This document shows positions 18,360 to 26,918 of a stretch of DNA of 64,000 nucleotides, piece after piece. The stretch is taken from NCBI RefSeq assembly GCF_004803505.1, contig NZ_SSWH01000007.1, positions 124,001 through 188,000 of the forward strand, given 5' to 3'. The position numbers were made by a program, and so were the translations under genes. Position 1 is the first letter of the stretch. The number at the start of each line of letters is the position of its first letter. Below the pieces are notes generated by a model that was given only the letters and a program-made list of their open reading frames with translations, made no database searches and was not told where the DNA came from. This stretch comes from Arthrobacter echini. Lineage in GTDB: Bacteria; Actinomycetota; Actinomycetes; Actinomycetales; Micrococcaceae.

Positions 18360-19636
18360 GAATATCAATGGTGTCCGAGCACGCGAGTCCACTCGCCGCG
18401 CTCGGCGGAGTCGACGCCGGCGGGCAGAACGTGCACGTGGCCGAACTCTCACTCGCCCTCGCGCGTCGCGGACACGACGTCACGGTCTACACGCGCCGCG
18501 ATGATCCGGCACTACCGGCCCGGGTCCGCACCGATCCGGGGCTGGAGGTGGTCCACATCGACGCCGGCCCCGCGCGCGTGGTCTCCAAGGATCTCCTCCT
18601 GCCGTACATGGATGCGCTCGCCGACGGCATCGTCGCCGACTGGGGTGAGGACACACCGGATGTGGTCCACGGGCATTTCTGGATGTCCGGTCTCGCGGCA
18701 CTGAACGCCGCACGCCAGGCCGAATGCTCAGGGCGCGTGGTGAAGGTCATCCAGACCTTCCACGCACTGGGAACGGTCAAGCGGCGGCATCAGGGCGCCG
18801 AGGACACGAGCCCGGCCGAGCGCCTCGCGCTCGAGGCGATGGTGGGTCGCAGCGCCGACCACGTGGTCGCGACCTGCTCGGACGAGGTGCTCGAGCTGGC
18901 GGCGATGGGAGTGCCGCAGGGCTCGGTGTCCATCGCCCCCTGCGGCGTCGACGTCGATCTCTTCACGCCCTCCGGTCCGGCGCAGGAACGCGGACGCGCC
19001 CACCGCATCATCAGCGTCGGCCGCCTCGTACCACGGAAGGGCATGGACCTCGCGATCCACGCCCTCGCCGAGCTGGACCGGAGCGACGTCGAGCTCGTGG
19101 TCGTCGGCGGGGCCGGGAACTCCAGCGACCTGCAGGGCGATCCCGAGGCGCAGCGGCTCCGCGCGCTGGCGGCGCAGCTCGGCGTCGCCGATCGGGTGAT
19201 CCTGCTCGGTCAAGTCTCCCGAGCCCGCATGCCGGCGGTCCTCCGCAGCGCCGACGCCGTCGTCTGCGCACCCTGGTACGAACCCTTCGGCATCGTTCCG
19301 CTCGAGGCCATGGCCTGCGGCGTACCCGTCATCGCGGCCGCTGTGGGCGGCCTGCTGGACACCGTCGTCGACGGCACCACCGGGCTCCACACCCCACCGC
19401 AGAATGCGGGAGCCATCGCGGCTGCGATCGCCGCTGTCCTCGCCGACCCGGTCCGGGCCCGCGAGCTCGGGGAGAACGGCCACCGTCGGGTGCTGGCGCG
19501 CTACTCCTGGGACCGGATCGCCGCCGACACGGAAATGGCCTATCTCGCCGCGCTCGGGACGGCAGTACCAGGATCGGCCGGGGTTCGGCGCAGCGCCGCA
19601 CGACCCCTCGAGAGCACAGGAGGACGGGTACTGTGA
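18356..19636 (+). CDS. Glycosyltransferase family 4 (MshA/sucrose-synthase-like)
   Basis: 426 aa. The N-terminal [27 protein letters not shown] and [12 protein letters not shown] are very close to MshA and sucrose-phosphate-synthase-type GT4 proteins. The donor domain has [20 protein letters not shown], with catalytic-region Arg and Lys, and [25 protein letters not shown] with the E-x7-E motif. GTG 18356 overlaps the upstream stop (GTGA). MshA itself makes the mycothiol precursor from UDP-GlcNAc, but the setting within heptose genes argues for a glycan-specific transferase. Retaining mechanism expected. Confidence 0.9.
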   Translation: MRISMVSEHASPLAALGGVDAGGQNVHVAELSLALARRGHDVTVYTRRDDPALPARVRTDPGLEVVHIDAGPARVVSKDLLLPYMDALADGIVADWGEDTPDVVHGHFWMSGLAALNAARQAECSGRVVKVIQTFHALGTVKRRHQGAEDTSPAERLALEAMVGRSADHVVATCSDEVLELAAMGVPQGSVSIAPCGVDVDLFTPSGPAQERGRAHRIISVGRLVPRKGMDLAIHALAELDRSDVELVVVGGAGNSSDLQGDPEAQRLRALAAQLGVADRVILLGQVSRARMPAVLRSADAVVCAPWYEPFGIVPLEAMACGVPVIAAAVGGLLDTVVDGTTGLHTPPQNAGAIAAAIAAVLADPVRARELGENGHRRVLARYSWDRIAADTEMAYLAALGTAVPGSAGVRRSAARPLESTGGRVL

Positions 19637-20316
19637 CCACGGAACTGTCGGACACCGAAGCACGCGCGGGCGTCGGGGCGCCGGGCTCCGCCTGCGCGCT
19701 CGACGCGGAACTGGTGGATTCGGAGCAGCTCGTGCTGTCCCACCTGCAGGCGCTCACCCCGGCCATGGAATCGCTGGCGCTCAATGCCGGCACCCTCGCG
19801 GGCTGGGGACTGGAGCTGGCCACGCGGCTCATGGCGGGTCAGCGCCTGCTCGCTGCCGGCAACGGAGGCTCCGCCGCGGAGGCGCAGCACCTGACGGCCG
19901 AGCTCGTGGGGCGGTTCGACGGTGAACGCGAGCCGTTCTCCGCGATCTCGCTGCACGCCGAGAGCTCGGCGGTCACGGCGATCGCGAACGACTACGGCTT
20001 CGAGCGCGTGTTCGCCCGCCAGGTGAGCGCGCACGGCAGGGAGGGGGACATCCTCATGCTGTTCAGTACCAGTGGCAGGAGCCCCAATCTCCTGCACGCG
20101 GTGGACGCGGCGCGAGCCGCCGGGATCACCACCTGGGCGCTGACGGGGGCCGGCCCCAATCCGCTGACCGAGTGCGCCGATTCCTCCGTGGCCATCGACG
20201 CCGTCTCCGCCAGCGCCCAGGAGGGCCACCTGATAGCCCTGCACGCCATCTGCCGTGCGTTCGACGCCGCGGTGCGCCGTCGTCGTCAGGAGCAGCGATG
20301 CAGTCAGGAGCAGTGA
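19633..20316 (+). CDS. gmhA: Sedoheptulose 7-phosphate isomerase (GmhA-like SIS protein)
   Basis: 227 aa. Converts sedoheptulose 7-phosphate to D-glycero-D-manno-heptose 7-phosphate, the first step of ADP-heptose synthesis. SIS domain with [20 protein letters not shown] (phosphate loop and zinc-ligand His), [15 protein letters not shown] and the C-terminal [16 protein letters not shown], which carries Gln and His residues typical of GmhA. The ~30-residue N-terminal extension is not part of the fold. GTG 19633 overlaps the preceding TGA. Its place between a glycosyltransferase and an hldE-like gene fits. Confidence 0.92.
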   Translation: MTTELSDTEARAGVGAPGSACALDAELVDSEQLVLSHLQALTPAMESLALNAGTLAGWGLELATRLMAGQRLLAAGNGGSAAEAQHLTAELVGRFDGEREPFSAISLHAESSAVTAIANDYGFERVFARQVSAHGREGDILMLFSTSGRSPNLLHAVDAARAAGITTWALTGAGPNPLTECADSSVAIDAVSASAQEGHLIALHAICRAFDAAVRRRRQEQRCSQEQ

Positions 20317-20404
20317 TGCCGGGCGGATCAGCCGTGTCCGGCGGAACAGCAGGACCGGGAGAAGCAACCATCCCGGGAGCAGCAGCACCATCGGAGGAAC
20401 AGCA

Positions 20405-21772
20405 ATGAGGATCGTCGTCGTCGGAGATGTGCTGCTCGACACGGATCTGTCCGGGGCAGCGGGCCGCCTGTCACCGGACGCGCCCGTCCCGGTCGTCGAC
20501 ATCGACACCGTGCGGCGGCGCGCCGGGGGCGCCGGGCTCGTAGCACGCATGGTGCAGGGTGAGGGACACGAGGCCGTTCTCGTCACGGTGCTCGGGGACG
20601 ACGACGCCGCCGGGCTCCTGCGCGCTGAACTCGACGGCATCCAGGTCATCGAGGGCCACTCGGGTGCCCCTACCCCCGTCAAGACCCGCATCCGGGCCTC
20701 GGGCCAGGCCGTGGTCCGCTTCGACGAGGGGTGCGCGCCACCTCCCGTCCCCGACGTCACCGCCGGGATGCTGGGGGCCCTCACCGGAGCGGATGCCATC
20801 ATCGCCGCCGACTACGGCCGCGGTCTCCTCGCCAACCCGCAGCTGCGGGAGCACCTGGAGTCCCTCGTCGGCTCCACTCCCGTCATCTGGGATCCGCACC
20901 CGCTGGGAGGGACACCCGTCGCGGGGGTGGCCGCCGTCACCCCGAATCTCGGTGAGGCGCTTCGCTTCGCGGAGGTGCGCGGCTCCGGCACGCAGGCCGC
21001 AGCGGCGTCCGCCGATACCCTGCTGTCGAGGTGGGGCAGTGCTGCCGTGATCGTCACGATGGGTGAGCACGGCGCCCTCGTCGCCGCTGCCGGTCTGCTG
21101 CCCCAGGTGGTACCCGCGCCGCGCGTGAGCGTGTCGGACCCCTGCGGCGCCGGTGACCGGTTCGCCGCCGCGCTCGCCGTCGGGCTCGCCGAGGGTGAGG
21201 CCATCGATACCGCCGTCCGCCGGGCGACCGGTGCCGCCGCGCAGTTCCTCGGACGCGGCGGCATCACGGCGATGGCCCCTGGCACCGAACCGGCGTTGCA
21301 CCAGCTGCCCGTCGACGGATTCGATGCCCTGGACGTGGCGCGGCGGACGCGCGAGGCCGGTGGCACCGTCGTCGCCACCGGCGGGTGCTTCGACCTGCTG
21401 CATGCGGGGCATGCGCGGACGCTGGCGGCGGCACGTGCGCTCGGTGACTGCCTCATCGTGTGCCTGAACTCCGACGAGTCCGTCCGTGGGCTCAAGGGGG
21501 AGCACAGGCCCATCATCAGGCAGGACGACCGCGCCGAGCTGCTGTCGGCGCTGGAGTGCGTCGACGCCGTGCTCGTCTTCTCCGAGTCGACACCGGAGAA
21601 CGTGCTCGCCCGCCTGCAGCCGGACATCTGGGTCAAGGGCGGGGACTACGCGGCCGAGGATCTCCCGGAGGCAGCACTGATGAGCAGCTGGGGCGGCAGG
21701 ACCGTCACCGTGCCGTACATCCCCGCACGGTCCACCACGAAACTTGCAGCGGCGCTCGCCCGCGTCGGCTGA
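20405..21772 (+). CDS. Bifunctional heptose 7-phosphate kinase / heptose 1-phosphate adenylyltransferase (HldE-like, copy 1)
   Basis: 455 aa. N-terminal PfkB/ribokinase domain: VVVGDVLLDTDLSG, GGAGLVARMVQGEG, and the catalytic loop DPCGAGDRFAAALAVG with the general-base Asp. C-terminal nucleotidyltransferase domain (from ~325): GGCFDLLHAGHARTL with the HxGH ATP site, then KGEHRPI and WVKGGDYAAEDLPE. Together they would phosphorylate O1 and adenylylate the heptose around the GmhB step. The sugar-binding part is shorter and more divergent than in copy 2 (GGAGLVARMVQG in place of the usual GGAANVA type string). ATG 20405 follows GGAGGAACAGCA. The 88-bp upstream gap is purine-rich with imperfect GGAACAGCA repeats. 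Confidence 0.9.
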   Translation: MRIVVVGDVLLDTDLSGAAGRLSPDAPVPVVDIDTVRRRAGGAGLVARMVQGEGHEAVLVTVLGDDDAAGLLRAELDGIQVIEGHSGAPTPVKTRIRASGQAVVRFDEGCAPPPVPDVTAGMLGALTGADAIIAADYGRGLLANPQLREHLESLVGSTPVIWDPHPLGGTPVAGVAAVTPNLGEALRFAEVRGSGTQAAAASADTLLSRWGSAAVIVTMGEHGALVAAAGLLPQVVPAPRVSVSDPCGAGDRFAAALAVGLAEGEAIDTAVRRATGAAAQFLGRGGITAMAPGTEPALHQLPVDGFDALDVARRTREAGGTVVATGGCFDLLHAGHARTLAAARALGDCLIVCLNSDESVRGLKGEHRPIIRQDDRAELLSALECVDAVLVFSESTPENVLARLQPDIWVKGGDYAAEDLPEAALMSSWGGRTVTVPYIPARSTTKLAAALARVG

Positions 21773-21827
21773 CACCCCCGCACATCCTCGCCCGGGTCCT
21801 CCGGGCGTACGCAACGAAAGGAACAGC

Positions 21828-22568
21828 ATGAGCGAGAACACCCAGGTCGAGAATCCTCCCGCGAACTCCTCCGGCAGCAGCTTCAACCCCGGACGCGTCC
21901 TGGTGACCGGCGGAGGCTCCGGCCTCGGCGCGGCGGTCGTCCAGGGAGTCATCGCTGCCGGCGGAACGCCCGTGGTGCTCGACCGCGACATCAGCCGCGT
22001 CAGCGGCGTGAAGGCCTTCGAGGTCGACGTCGCCGATCGTGGAGCCGTCGAGGAAGCGGTCCGGGCCGCCGCCGAGATGCTCGACGGGCTCGACGCCGTG
22101 GTCACCGCGGCCGGCATCGACCGCTGCGGTGCGCTGGACTCCGTGGCCGCCGACGAGTGGGAGAAGGTGATCGGCGTGAATCTCATGGGTACCGCCTCGA
22201 CGGCGCGCGCGGCGCTGCCTCACCTCAAGCGGACCCACGGCCGCCTCATCACGGTCGCCTCGACACTCGGCATCAAGGCCGTAGGCGACGCGACGGCCTA
22301 CTGCGCCTCGAAGTTCGGGGTCATGGGCTTCTCCCAGGCCCTGGCGGCCGAGACCGCAGGCCGGATCGGTGTCACGACCATCATTCCCGGCGGCATGAAG
22401 ACCCGGTTCTTCGACGATCGGGACGAGCAGTACAAGCCGCAGGACGACTCGCGGCTGAACGATCCCGAGCGGGTGGCGGAGGCCATCCTCTTCGCTCTCG
22501 CTCAGCCGAAGAGCTGCGAGATCCGCGAGATGGTCATCGCCCACGCAGAAGAAGGCTCGTGGCCCTGA
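21828..22568 (+). CDS. Short-chain dehydrogenase/reductase in the heptose cluster
   Basis: 246 aa classical SDR. Cofactor motif TGGGSGLG (~29-36), VDVADRG, NxAG-like TAAGID, catalytic Ser in VASTLG and YCASK (Tyr/Lys pair). It is a classical, not an extended, SDR, so it is not the usual ADP-heptose epimerase HldD. It could oxidise or reduce a sugar carbon, for example to a deoxy- or keto-heptose. The N-terminal ~20 residues are hydrophilic and Asn/Ser-rich. Its 3' end overlaps the convergent GT9 gene by 35 bp. ATG 21828 follows AAAGGAACAGC. Confidence 0.88.
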   Translation: MSENTQVENPPANSSGSSFNPGRVLVTGGGSGLGAAVVQGVIAAGGTPVVLDRDISRVSGVKAFEVDVADRGAVEEAVRAAAEMLDGLDAVVTAAGIDRCGALDSVAADEWEKVIGVNLMGTASTARAALPHLKRTHGRLITVASTLGIKAVGDATAYCASKFGVMGFSQALAAETAGRIGVTTIIPGGMKTRFFDDRDEQYKPQDDSRLNDPERVAEAILFALAQPKSCEIREMVIAHAEEGSWP

Positions 22569-23688
22569 GTTCCGCCACGTCGGCGTAGACGGCGCCGGGC
22601 TGGACGGAGGCGACGAGTGAGTCATCGTGCTCGCAGCGTTCGGCCGTCCAGCCCACCTGGCGCAGATCGGCCCCGCACGTGGGGCAGTGCGTCACCCAGG
22701 AGAAGTGCAGGCGGTGGAGTGTGCGGCCCACCGGCCCCGCGTTGATCACGTTCCCGATCCAGAACACTCCGACCGTGGGTGTACCCAGGGCCTGTGCCAG
22801 GTGCCTGGGCCCGCTGTCGTTGCCGACCACCACGGTGCTGGCTCCGAGCACCCCCAGCAGCTCGCCGAGGTCCAGCCGGCCGGCCAGGGAGCGGACCGAC
22901 GCGGTGGGCAGTTGCGCCAGGGCGAGGCGGACGATCTCCTCGGCGGCCGGGACGTCGGAGGCGTCCCCCACCACCACCACCTCGCAGCCGTCGGCTGCGG
23001 CGCGTACGGCGACCTCCGCGAACGACGACGACGGCCAGCGGCGCCTGGGATCCGTGGCACCGGGATGCAGTGCGATCACCGGTCCCGGTCCGAGCAGCTG
23101 ACCCGCACGCTCGGCGTCGCGCGCGGTCAGGGACAGGCGCGCCTCGGGCTCGACGGGTGCGGCACCGGCCAGTCCCACGACTTCCAGGGCGCGGAACACC
23201 TCCTGCTGGTAGTAGACGTACGGAATGGTCCGCTCCAGTGCGACGGCGTCGTGCGTGCGTGTGCCGATGGTGTGACGCGCTTCGAGGCGCAGCAGGAACG
23301 GATTGGAGTTCCTCCCGCCACCGTGCAGCTGCACCGCGAGATCGAAGGATCCGCGTACGGTGTCGAAGAACTGTTCGACGGCGGCGGGGTCGCTCTCACC
23401 CGGTCGCACTCCGGGGTGGACCGGTAACTCCACGACCTCGCTGACGGACGCTTCCCTGCCCGTCAGGAGTGCGGCGTGAGCGGGCATGCCGAGGAGTGTG
23501 ATCACCGCCTCCGGGTACCGGTTCTTCAGCGCCGCGATGGCGGGGAGGGCGAACATGAGATCTCCCAGGCCACCACCGCGCAGCACGGCGATGGTGCGGA
23601 TGTCCTCGAACGGGGCGAGCAGGGGGCCGACGGATCTGCCCGGATCCTGCCGCCCGCCGAACGCCGCCGTCGTCTCTGGCTGCTGCAT
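22534..23688 (-). CDS. Glycosyltransferase family 9 (heptosyltransferase-like)
   Basis: 384 aa, the third GT9. IAVLRGGGLGDLMFALPAIAALKNRYP at the N-terminus, DLAVQLHGGGRNSNP in the acceptor half, ALHPGATDPRRRWPSSSFAEVA opening the donor half, and VGNDSGPRHLAQALGTPTVGVFW as donor loop. A C-terminal CPTCGADLRQVGWTAERCEHD with three Cys and one His may bind a metal. ATG 23688 follows GAAGGACGTACGAC. Convergent with the SDR and divergent from the aldehyde dehydrogenase gene. Likely to transfer heptose to a cell-envelope acceptor. Confidence 0.92.
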   Translation of the reverse strand: MQQPETTAAFGGRQDPGRSVGPLLAPFEDIRTIAVLRGGGLGDLMFALPAIAALKNRYPEAVITLLGMPAHAALLTGREASVSEVVELPVHPGVRPGESDPAAVEQFFDTVRGSFDLAVQLHGGGRNSNPFLLRLEARHTIGTRTHDAVALERTIPYVYYQQEVFRALEVVGLAGAAPVEPEARLSLTARDAERAGQLLGPGPVIALHPGATDPRRRWPSSSFAEVAVRAAADGCEVVVVGDASDVPAAEEIVRLALAQLPTASVRSLAGRLDLGELLGVLGASTVVVGNDSGPRHLAQALGTPTVGVFWIGNVINAGPVGRTLHRLHFSWVTHCPTCGADLRQVGWTAERCEHDDSLVASVQPGAVYADVAELRATSLLLRGR

Positions 23689-23937
23689 GTCGTACGTCCT
23701 TCGTTCGTGGTGCGGGTGCCCGGACGCCGTGCGCTGCCTGCTCCTCGAGGGGAGCACTTCGTCCTCAGCCACCATGCTAGGTGTTCGGGCCAGGGCGCCG
23801 GCAGCCCGCCGGATCGGTGGAAAATACCGCCCGGACTGTGTGAACGGCCCGATCCTGGGTATCTGACCAGTAGACGTGCGGCGCGAAGCGGCCGCTGCAC
23901 GACCACCTGCACCATTGATCCATCCTCGAGGAGCGCA

Positions 23938-25347
23938 ATGTCCATCGACGCCCAGGCACCCACCCGACGTGACGTGAGTGACGAGCATTCCATCACCATC
24001 CATGATCCGGCGGACGGGTCCGAAGTGGGCTCCGTATCCTTCGCCACGCGCGAGGACGTCCTCGCCGCGCTCGAGCAGGCGCGGGCCGTCCAGCCCGGTT
24101 GGGCGGCGACCAGCACCGCAGACCGCGGCGCGGCACTGCGTCGCGCGGCCGACGCGCTGCGCGGGTCGGCGCAGGACCTGGCGGAGCTGAACACCCGCGA
24201 GACGGGCAAGCCGATCGGCGATTCGCTCGGCGGTGTCGACGCCGCTGTCGCCACGCTCGAGCAGTACGCCGAGCTCGGCCCGGTGCACCGCGGACTCAGT
24301 CTGCGCGGCGCGGTCACCGCCACCGATTACACCGTGGCCGAACCGCGCGGCGTCGCCGTCCTCCTGACGCCCTGGAACGACCCGGTGGCTGTCGCCGCGG
24401 GCCTGATCGGAGCCGCACTGGTCACCGGGAACACCGTGATCCACAAGCCGAGCGAACGCTGCCCGCACGTGGGCGAGCTCCTCGGCGAGCTCCTGGCGCC
24501 CGCGTTCGGCGAGGGTGTCCTCACTACGCTGACCGGTGGTTCCGCGGTGGGGCAGCTGCTCACGGAGCAGACCGGCGTGGACGTCGTCGCGCACGTGGGA
24601 TCGAGCGCGGCCGGGGCTGCGATAGCCCGCGCGGCCTCCGTGACCGGCGCGCACGTCATCCGGGAGAACGGCGGCAACGATCCGCTCATCGTCGACGCCG
24701 ACGTCGATCCTGACTGGGCTGCGGCCCAGGCGGCCCTCGGCGCCTTCGCCAACGCGGGTCAGATCTGCACCTCCGTGGAACGCATCTACGTGCATCAGGA
24801 CATCGCCGAACCCTTCCTCGCAGCCCTGGCGGGCCAGGCGCAGAGCCGCAGCGAGAGCGGTAGCTTCCCGCCGCTCGTCGACCGCCGCATGCGCGACGCC
24901 GTCGAGGCGCACGTCACCGAGGCCCTCCAGCTCGGTGCCCGGTGTCTGGCAGGTGGTGTCACGCCGACCGGACCCGGCTCCCACTACCCGCCCACCGTCC
25001 TGACGGAGTGCACCGAGGCCATGTCCGTGATGACCGAGGAGACCTTCGGTCCCGTCGCACCGGTGACCGTGGTCGGAAGCTTCGAGGAGGGCCTCCGGTT
25101 GGCGGCAGCAGGTCCCTACGGCCTGGCCGCCTCGGTGCTGACGGGAAGCATCGCCCACGCCCAGCAGGCCATCGCCGCGCTCGCCGTGGGTACCGTCAAG
25201 GTCAACGCCGTGTTCGGCGGCGCGCCCGGAGGCTCCGCGCAGCCGCGCGGGATCAGCGGCGCAGGCTTCGGCTACGGGCCCGAACTGCTCGACGAGTTCG
25301 CCCTCGTGAAGGTGGTCCACATCAGTTCTCCGCAGCAGGGCGCCTGA
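23938..25347 (+). CDS. Aldehyde dehydrogenase family protein in the heptose cluster
   Basis: 469 aa NAD(P)-dependent dehydrogenase. Catalytic Asn is in LLTPWNDPV, the general-base Glu in HVIRENGGNDP and the nucleophilic Cys in GQICTSVERIYV; TEETFGPVAPV is the usual C-terminal signature. It oxidises an aldehyde to an acid. Its TGA overlaps the ATG of the second hldE-like gene (TGATG), so it is co-translated with heptose activation. That suggests an aldehyde derived from a sugar or a lipid acceptor, but no substrate can be read from the sequence. ATG 23938 follows CGAGGAGCGCA. Confidence 0.9.
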   Translation: MSIDAQAPTRRDVSDEHSITIHDPADGSEVGSVSFATREDVLAALEQARAVQPGWAATSTADRGAALRRAADALRGSAQDLAELNTRETGKPIGDSLGGVDAAVATLEQYAELGPVHRGLSLRGAVTATDYTVAEPRGVAVLLTPWNDPVAVAAGLIGAALVTGNTVIHKPSERCPHVGELLGELLAPAFGEGVLTTLTGGSAVGQLLTEQTGVDVVAHVGSSAAGAAIARAASVTGAHVIRENGGNDPLIVDADVDPDWAAAQAALGAFANAGQICTSVERIYVHQDIAEPFLAALAGQAQSRSESGSFPPLVDRRMRDAVEAHVTEALQLGARCLAGGVTPTGPGSHYPPTVLTECTEAMSVMTEETFGPVAPVTVVGSFEEGLRLAAAGPYGLAASVLTGSIAHAQQAIAALAVGTVKVNAVFGGAPGGSAQPRGISGAGFGYGPELLDEFALVKVVHISSPQQGA

Positions 25348-26918
25348 TGACCGACAATCACGAGGTCGGTGTCACCGCGTCAGGCACACCGTCGGGTACG
25401 CCGACCGGCGAGCTGTCCGGGGTCCGTGGTCTCGCGGCCTGGGTGCCGGCCGCGATCGCTGCCGAGGCACCGCTCGTCACCGTGGTCGGCGACGCCATCC
25501 TCGACGGCTGGTGGAGCGGCACGATCGAGCGGCTGTGCCGTGAGGCGCCCGCGCCCGTCGTCGACATCCGACGGCGCGACTACGCCGCGGGCGGCGCCGC
25601 CAACACGGCGATGAATCTGGCCGCACTCGGGGCGAGGGTGCGCATGTGCGCGGTGATCGGGGCGGACGACGCCGGGGACCGGCTCCGCGGCATCCTCGAG
25701 GAGGCAGGGGTGTGCACCGCGGATCTGGTGCAGGACGAGCGCGTTGCCACCACCACCAAGTACCGCATCGTCGGCGCGGGCCAGGTCATGCTCAGGATCG
25801 ACGACACGCACGAGAACCCCCCTGCGGCGGCCGTCCAGGTGCTGGCCGAACGGGTGGCCGGTGCGGTGGCCGGTGCCGACGCCGTCGTCGTCTGCGACTA
25901 CGGCTCGGGCGCACTCGACGACGCGGTCCGCGACGCCCTCATCGACGCGACCGCGAGCGAACCGGACGCGCTCGTGGTCGTCGACGCGCACGACACCGCC
26001 GCCTGGTCCGCTCTGCGGCCGGACATCGTCACGCCCAACGCGCAGGAGGCGGCGGCGGTCCTGGATCTGCGTCTGGACCCGCGCTCGGACCGCGCAGCAC
26101 GCGTGAGCACACGGCGTGACGACCTGCTGGACGCCACCGGTGCGGCCGCCGCCGTCGTGACCCTCGACCGCGACGGCACCGTCCTGCTCGGCCGTGACGG
26201 CGAGGACCACCGCACCTGGGCCAGGCCGGCCGACGAGAAGCAGGCCTCCGGCGCCGGGGACACCTTCGTGGCCAGCCTCACGGCGGCCCGGGCCGCGGGA
26301 CTGCCGCTGTCCACGAGTCTCGATCTGGCGCAGGCGGCCGCCGACGTCGTCGTCCACCGGCCCGGCACCTCGGTGTGCACGACGGCGGATCTCACGCGCC
26401 ATCTGCAGTCCTTCGCCGATACGGCGCTGACCACGGCCGAACTGCTGCGCAGGGTCGAGGAGGACCGCGCCGACGGCAAGCGGATCGTGCTCACCAACGG
26501 CTGCTTCGACGTGCTGCACCGCGGTCACACGCGCTACCTCAATCAGGCCAAGCAGCTCGGCGACGTCCTCGTGGTCGCGCTGAACGACGACGACGGCGTG
26601 CGCCGGCTCAAGGGCCCGGACCGGCCCATCAACTCCATCGCCGACCGCGCCGGGATCATCGCCTCCCTGAGCTGCGTGGACTACGTCAGCGTGTTCAGCA
26701 CCGACACCCTGGTGCCCCTGATCGAGCTCCTGAAGCCGGACGTCTACGCCAAGGGTGGCGACTACACGGCCCAGATGCTGCTGGAGACCCCCAGCGTCGA
26801 GGCCAACGGCGGCACGGTCAGCATCCTCGACTACGTCCCCGAGCGCTCCACCGCTGCCGTGGTGAGCCGGATCCGCTCCCTGCCGGCGCCTCTGCCCACC
26901 GGCGATGATGCCCCGTGA
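25347..26918 (+). CDS. hldE: Bifunctional heptose 7-phosphate kinase / heptose 1-phosphate adenylyltransferase (HldE-like, copy 2)
   Basis: 523 aa and closer to canonical HldE than copy 1. Kinase domain: VVGDAILDGWWSGTIERLCREAPAPVVDI, the family string GGAANTAMNLAALG, VVVCDYGSGAL and catalytic loop ASGAGDTFVASL. Adenylyltransferase domain from ~370: TNGCFDVLHRGHTRYL (HxGH), RLKGPDRPINSIADRAGII and YAKGGDYTAQMLLETPSV. Start overlaps the aldehyde dehydrogenase stop and the stop overlaps the next GTG. Predicted to yield ADP-D-glycero-beta-D-manno-heptose when combined with GmhA and GmhB. Confidence 0.93.
   Translation: MTDNHEVGVTASGTPSGTPTGELSGVRGLAAWVPAAIAAEAPLVTVVGDAILDGWWSGTIERLCREAPAPVVDIRRRDYAAGGAANTAMNLAALGARVRMCAVIGADDAGDRLRGILEEAGVCTADLVQDERVATTTKYRIVGAGQVMLRIDDTHENPPAAAVQVLAERVAGAVAGADAVVVCDYGSGALDDAVRDALIDATASEPDALVVVDAHDTAAWSALRPDIVTPNAQEAAAVLDLRLDPRSDRAARVSTRRDDLLDATGAAAAVVTLDRDGTVLLGRDGEDHRTWARPADEKQASGAGDTFVASLTAARAAGLPLSTSLDLAQAAADVVVHRPGTSVCTTADLTRHLQSFADTALTTAELLRRVEEDRADGKRIVLTNGCFDVLHRGHTRYLNQAKQLGDVLVVALNDDDGVRRLKGPDRPINSIADRAGIIASLSCVDYVSVFSTDTLVPLIELLKPDVYAKGGDYTAQMLLETPSVEANGGTVSILDYVPERSTAAVVSRIRSLPAPLPTGDDAP

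Noticed and set aside
20298-20408. A 36-codon Gly/Ala/Pro-rich frame overlapping the end of gmhA and the start of the first hldE-like gene
   Set aside because: Low complexity, no ribosome site and complete overlap with two well-supported genes; it reflects the purine-rich repeats in the 88-bp gap.
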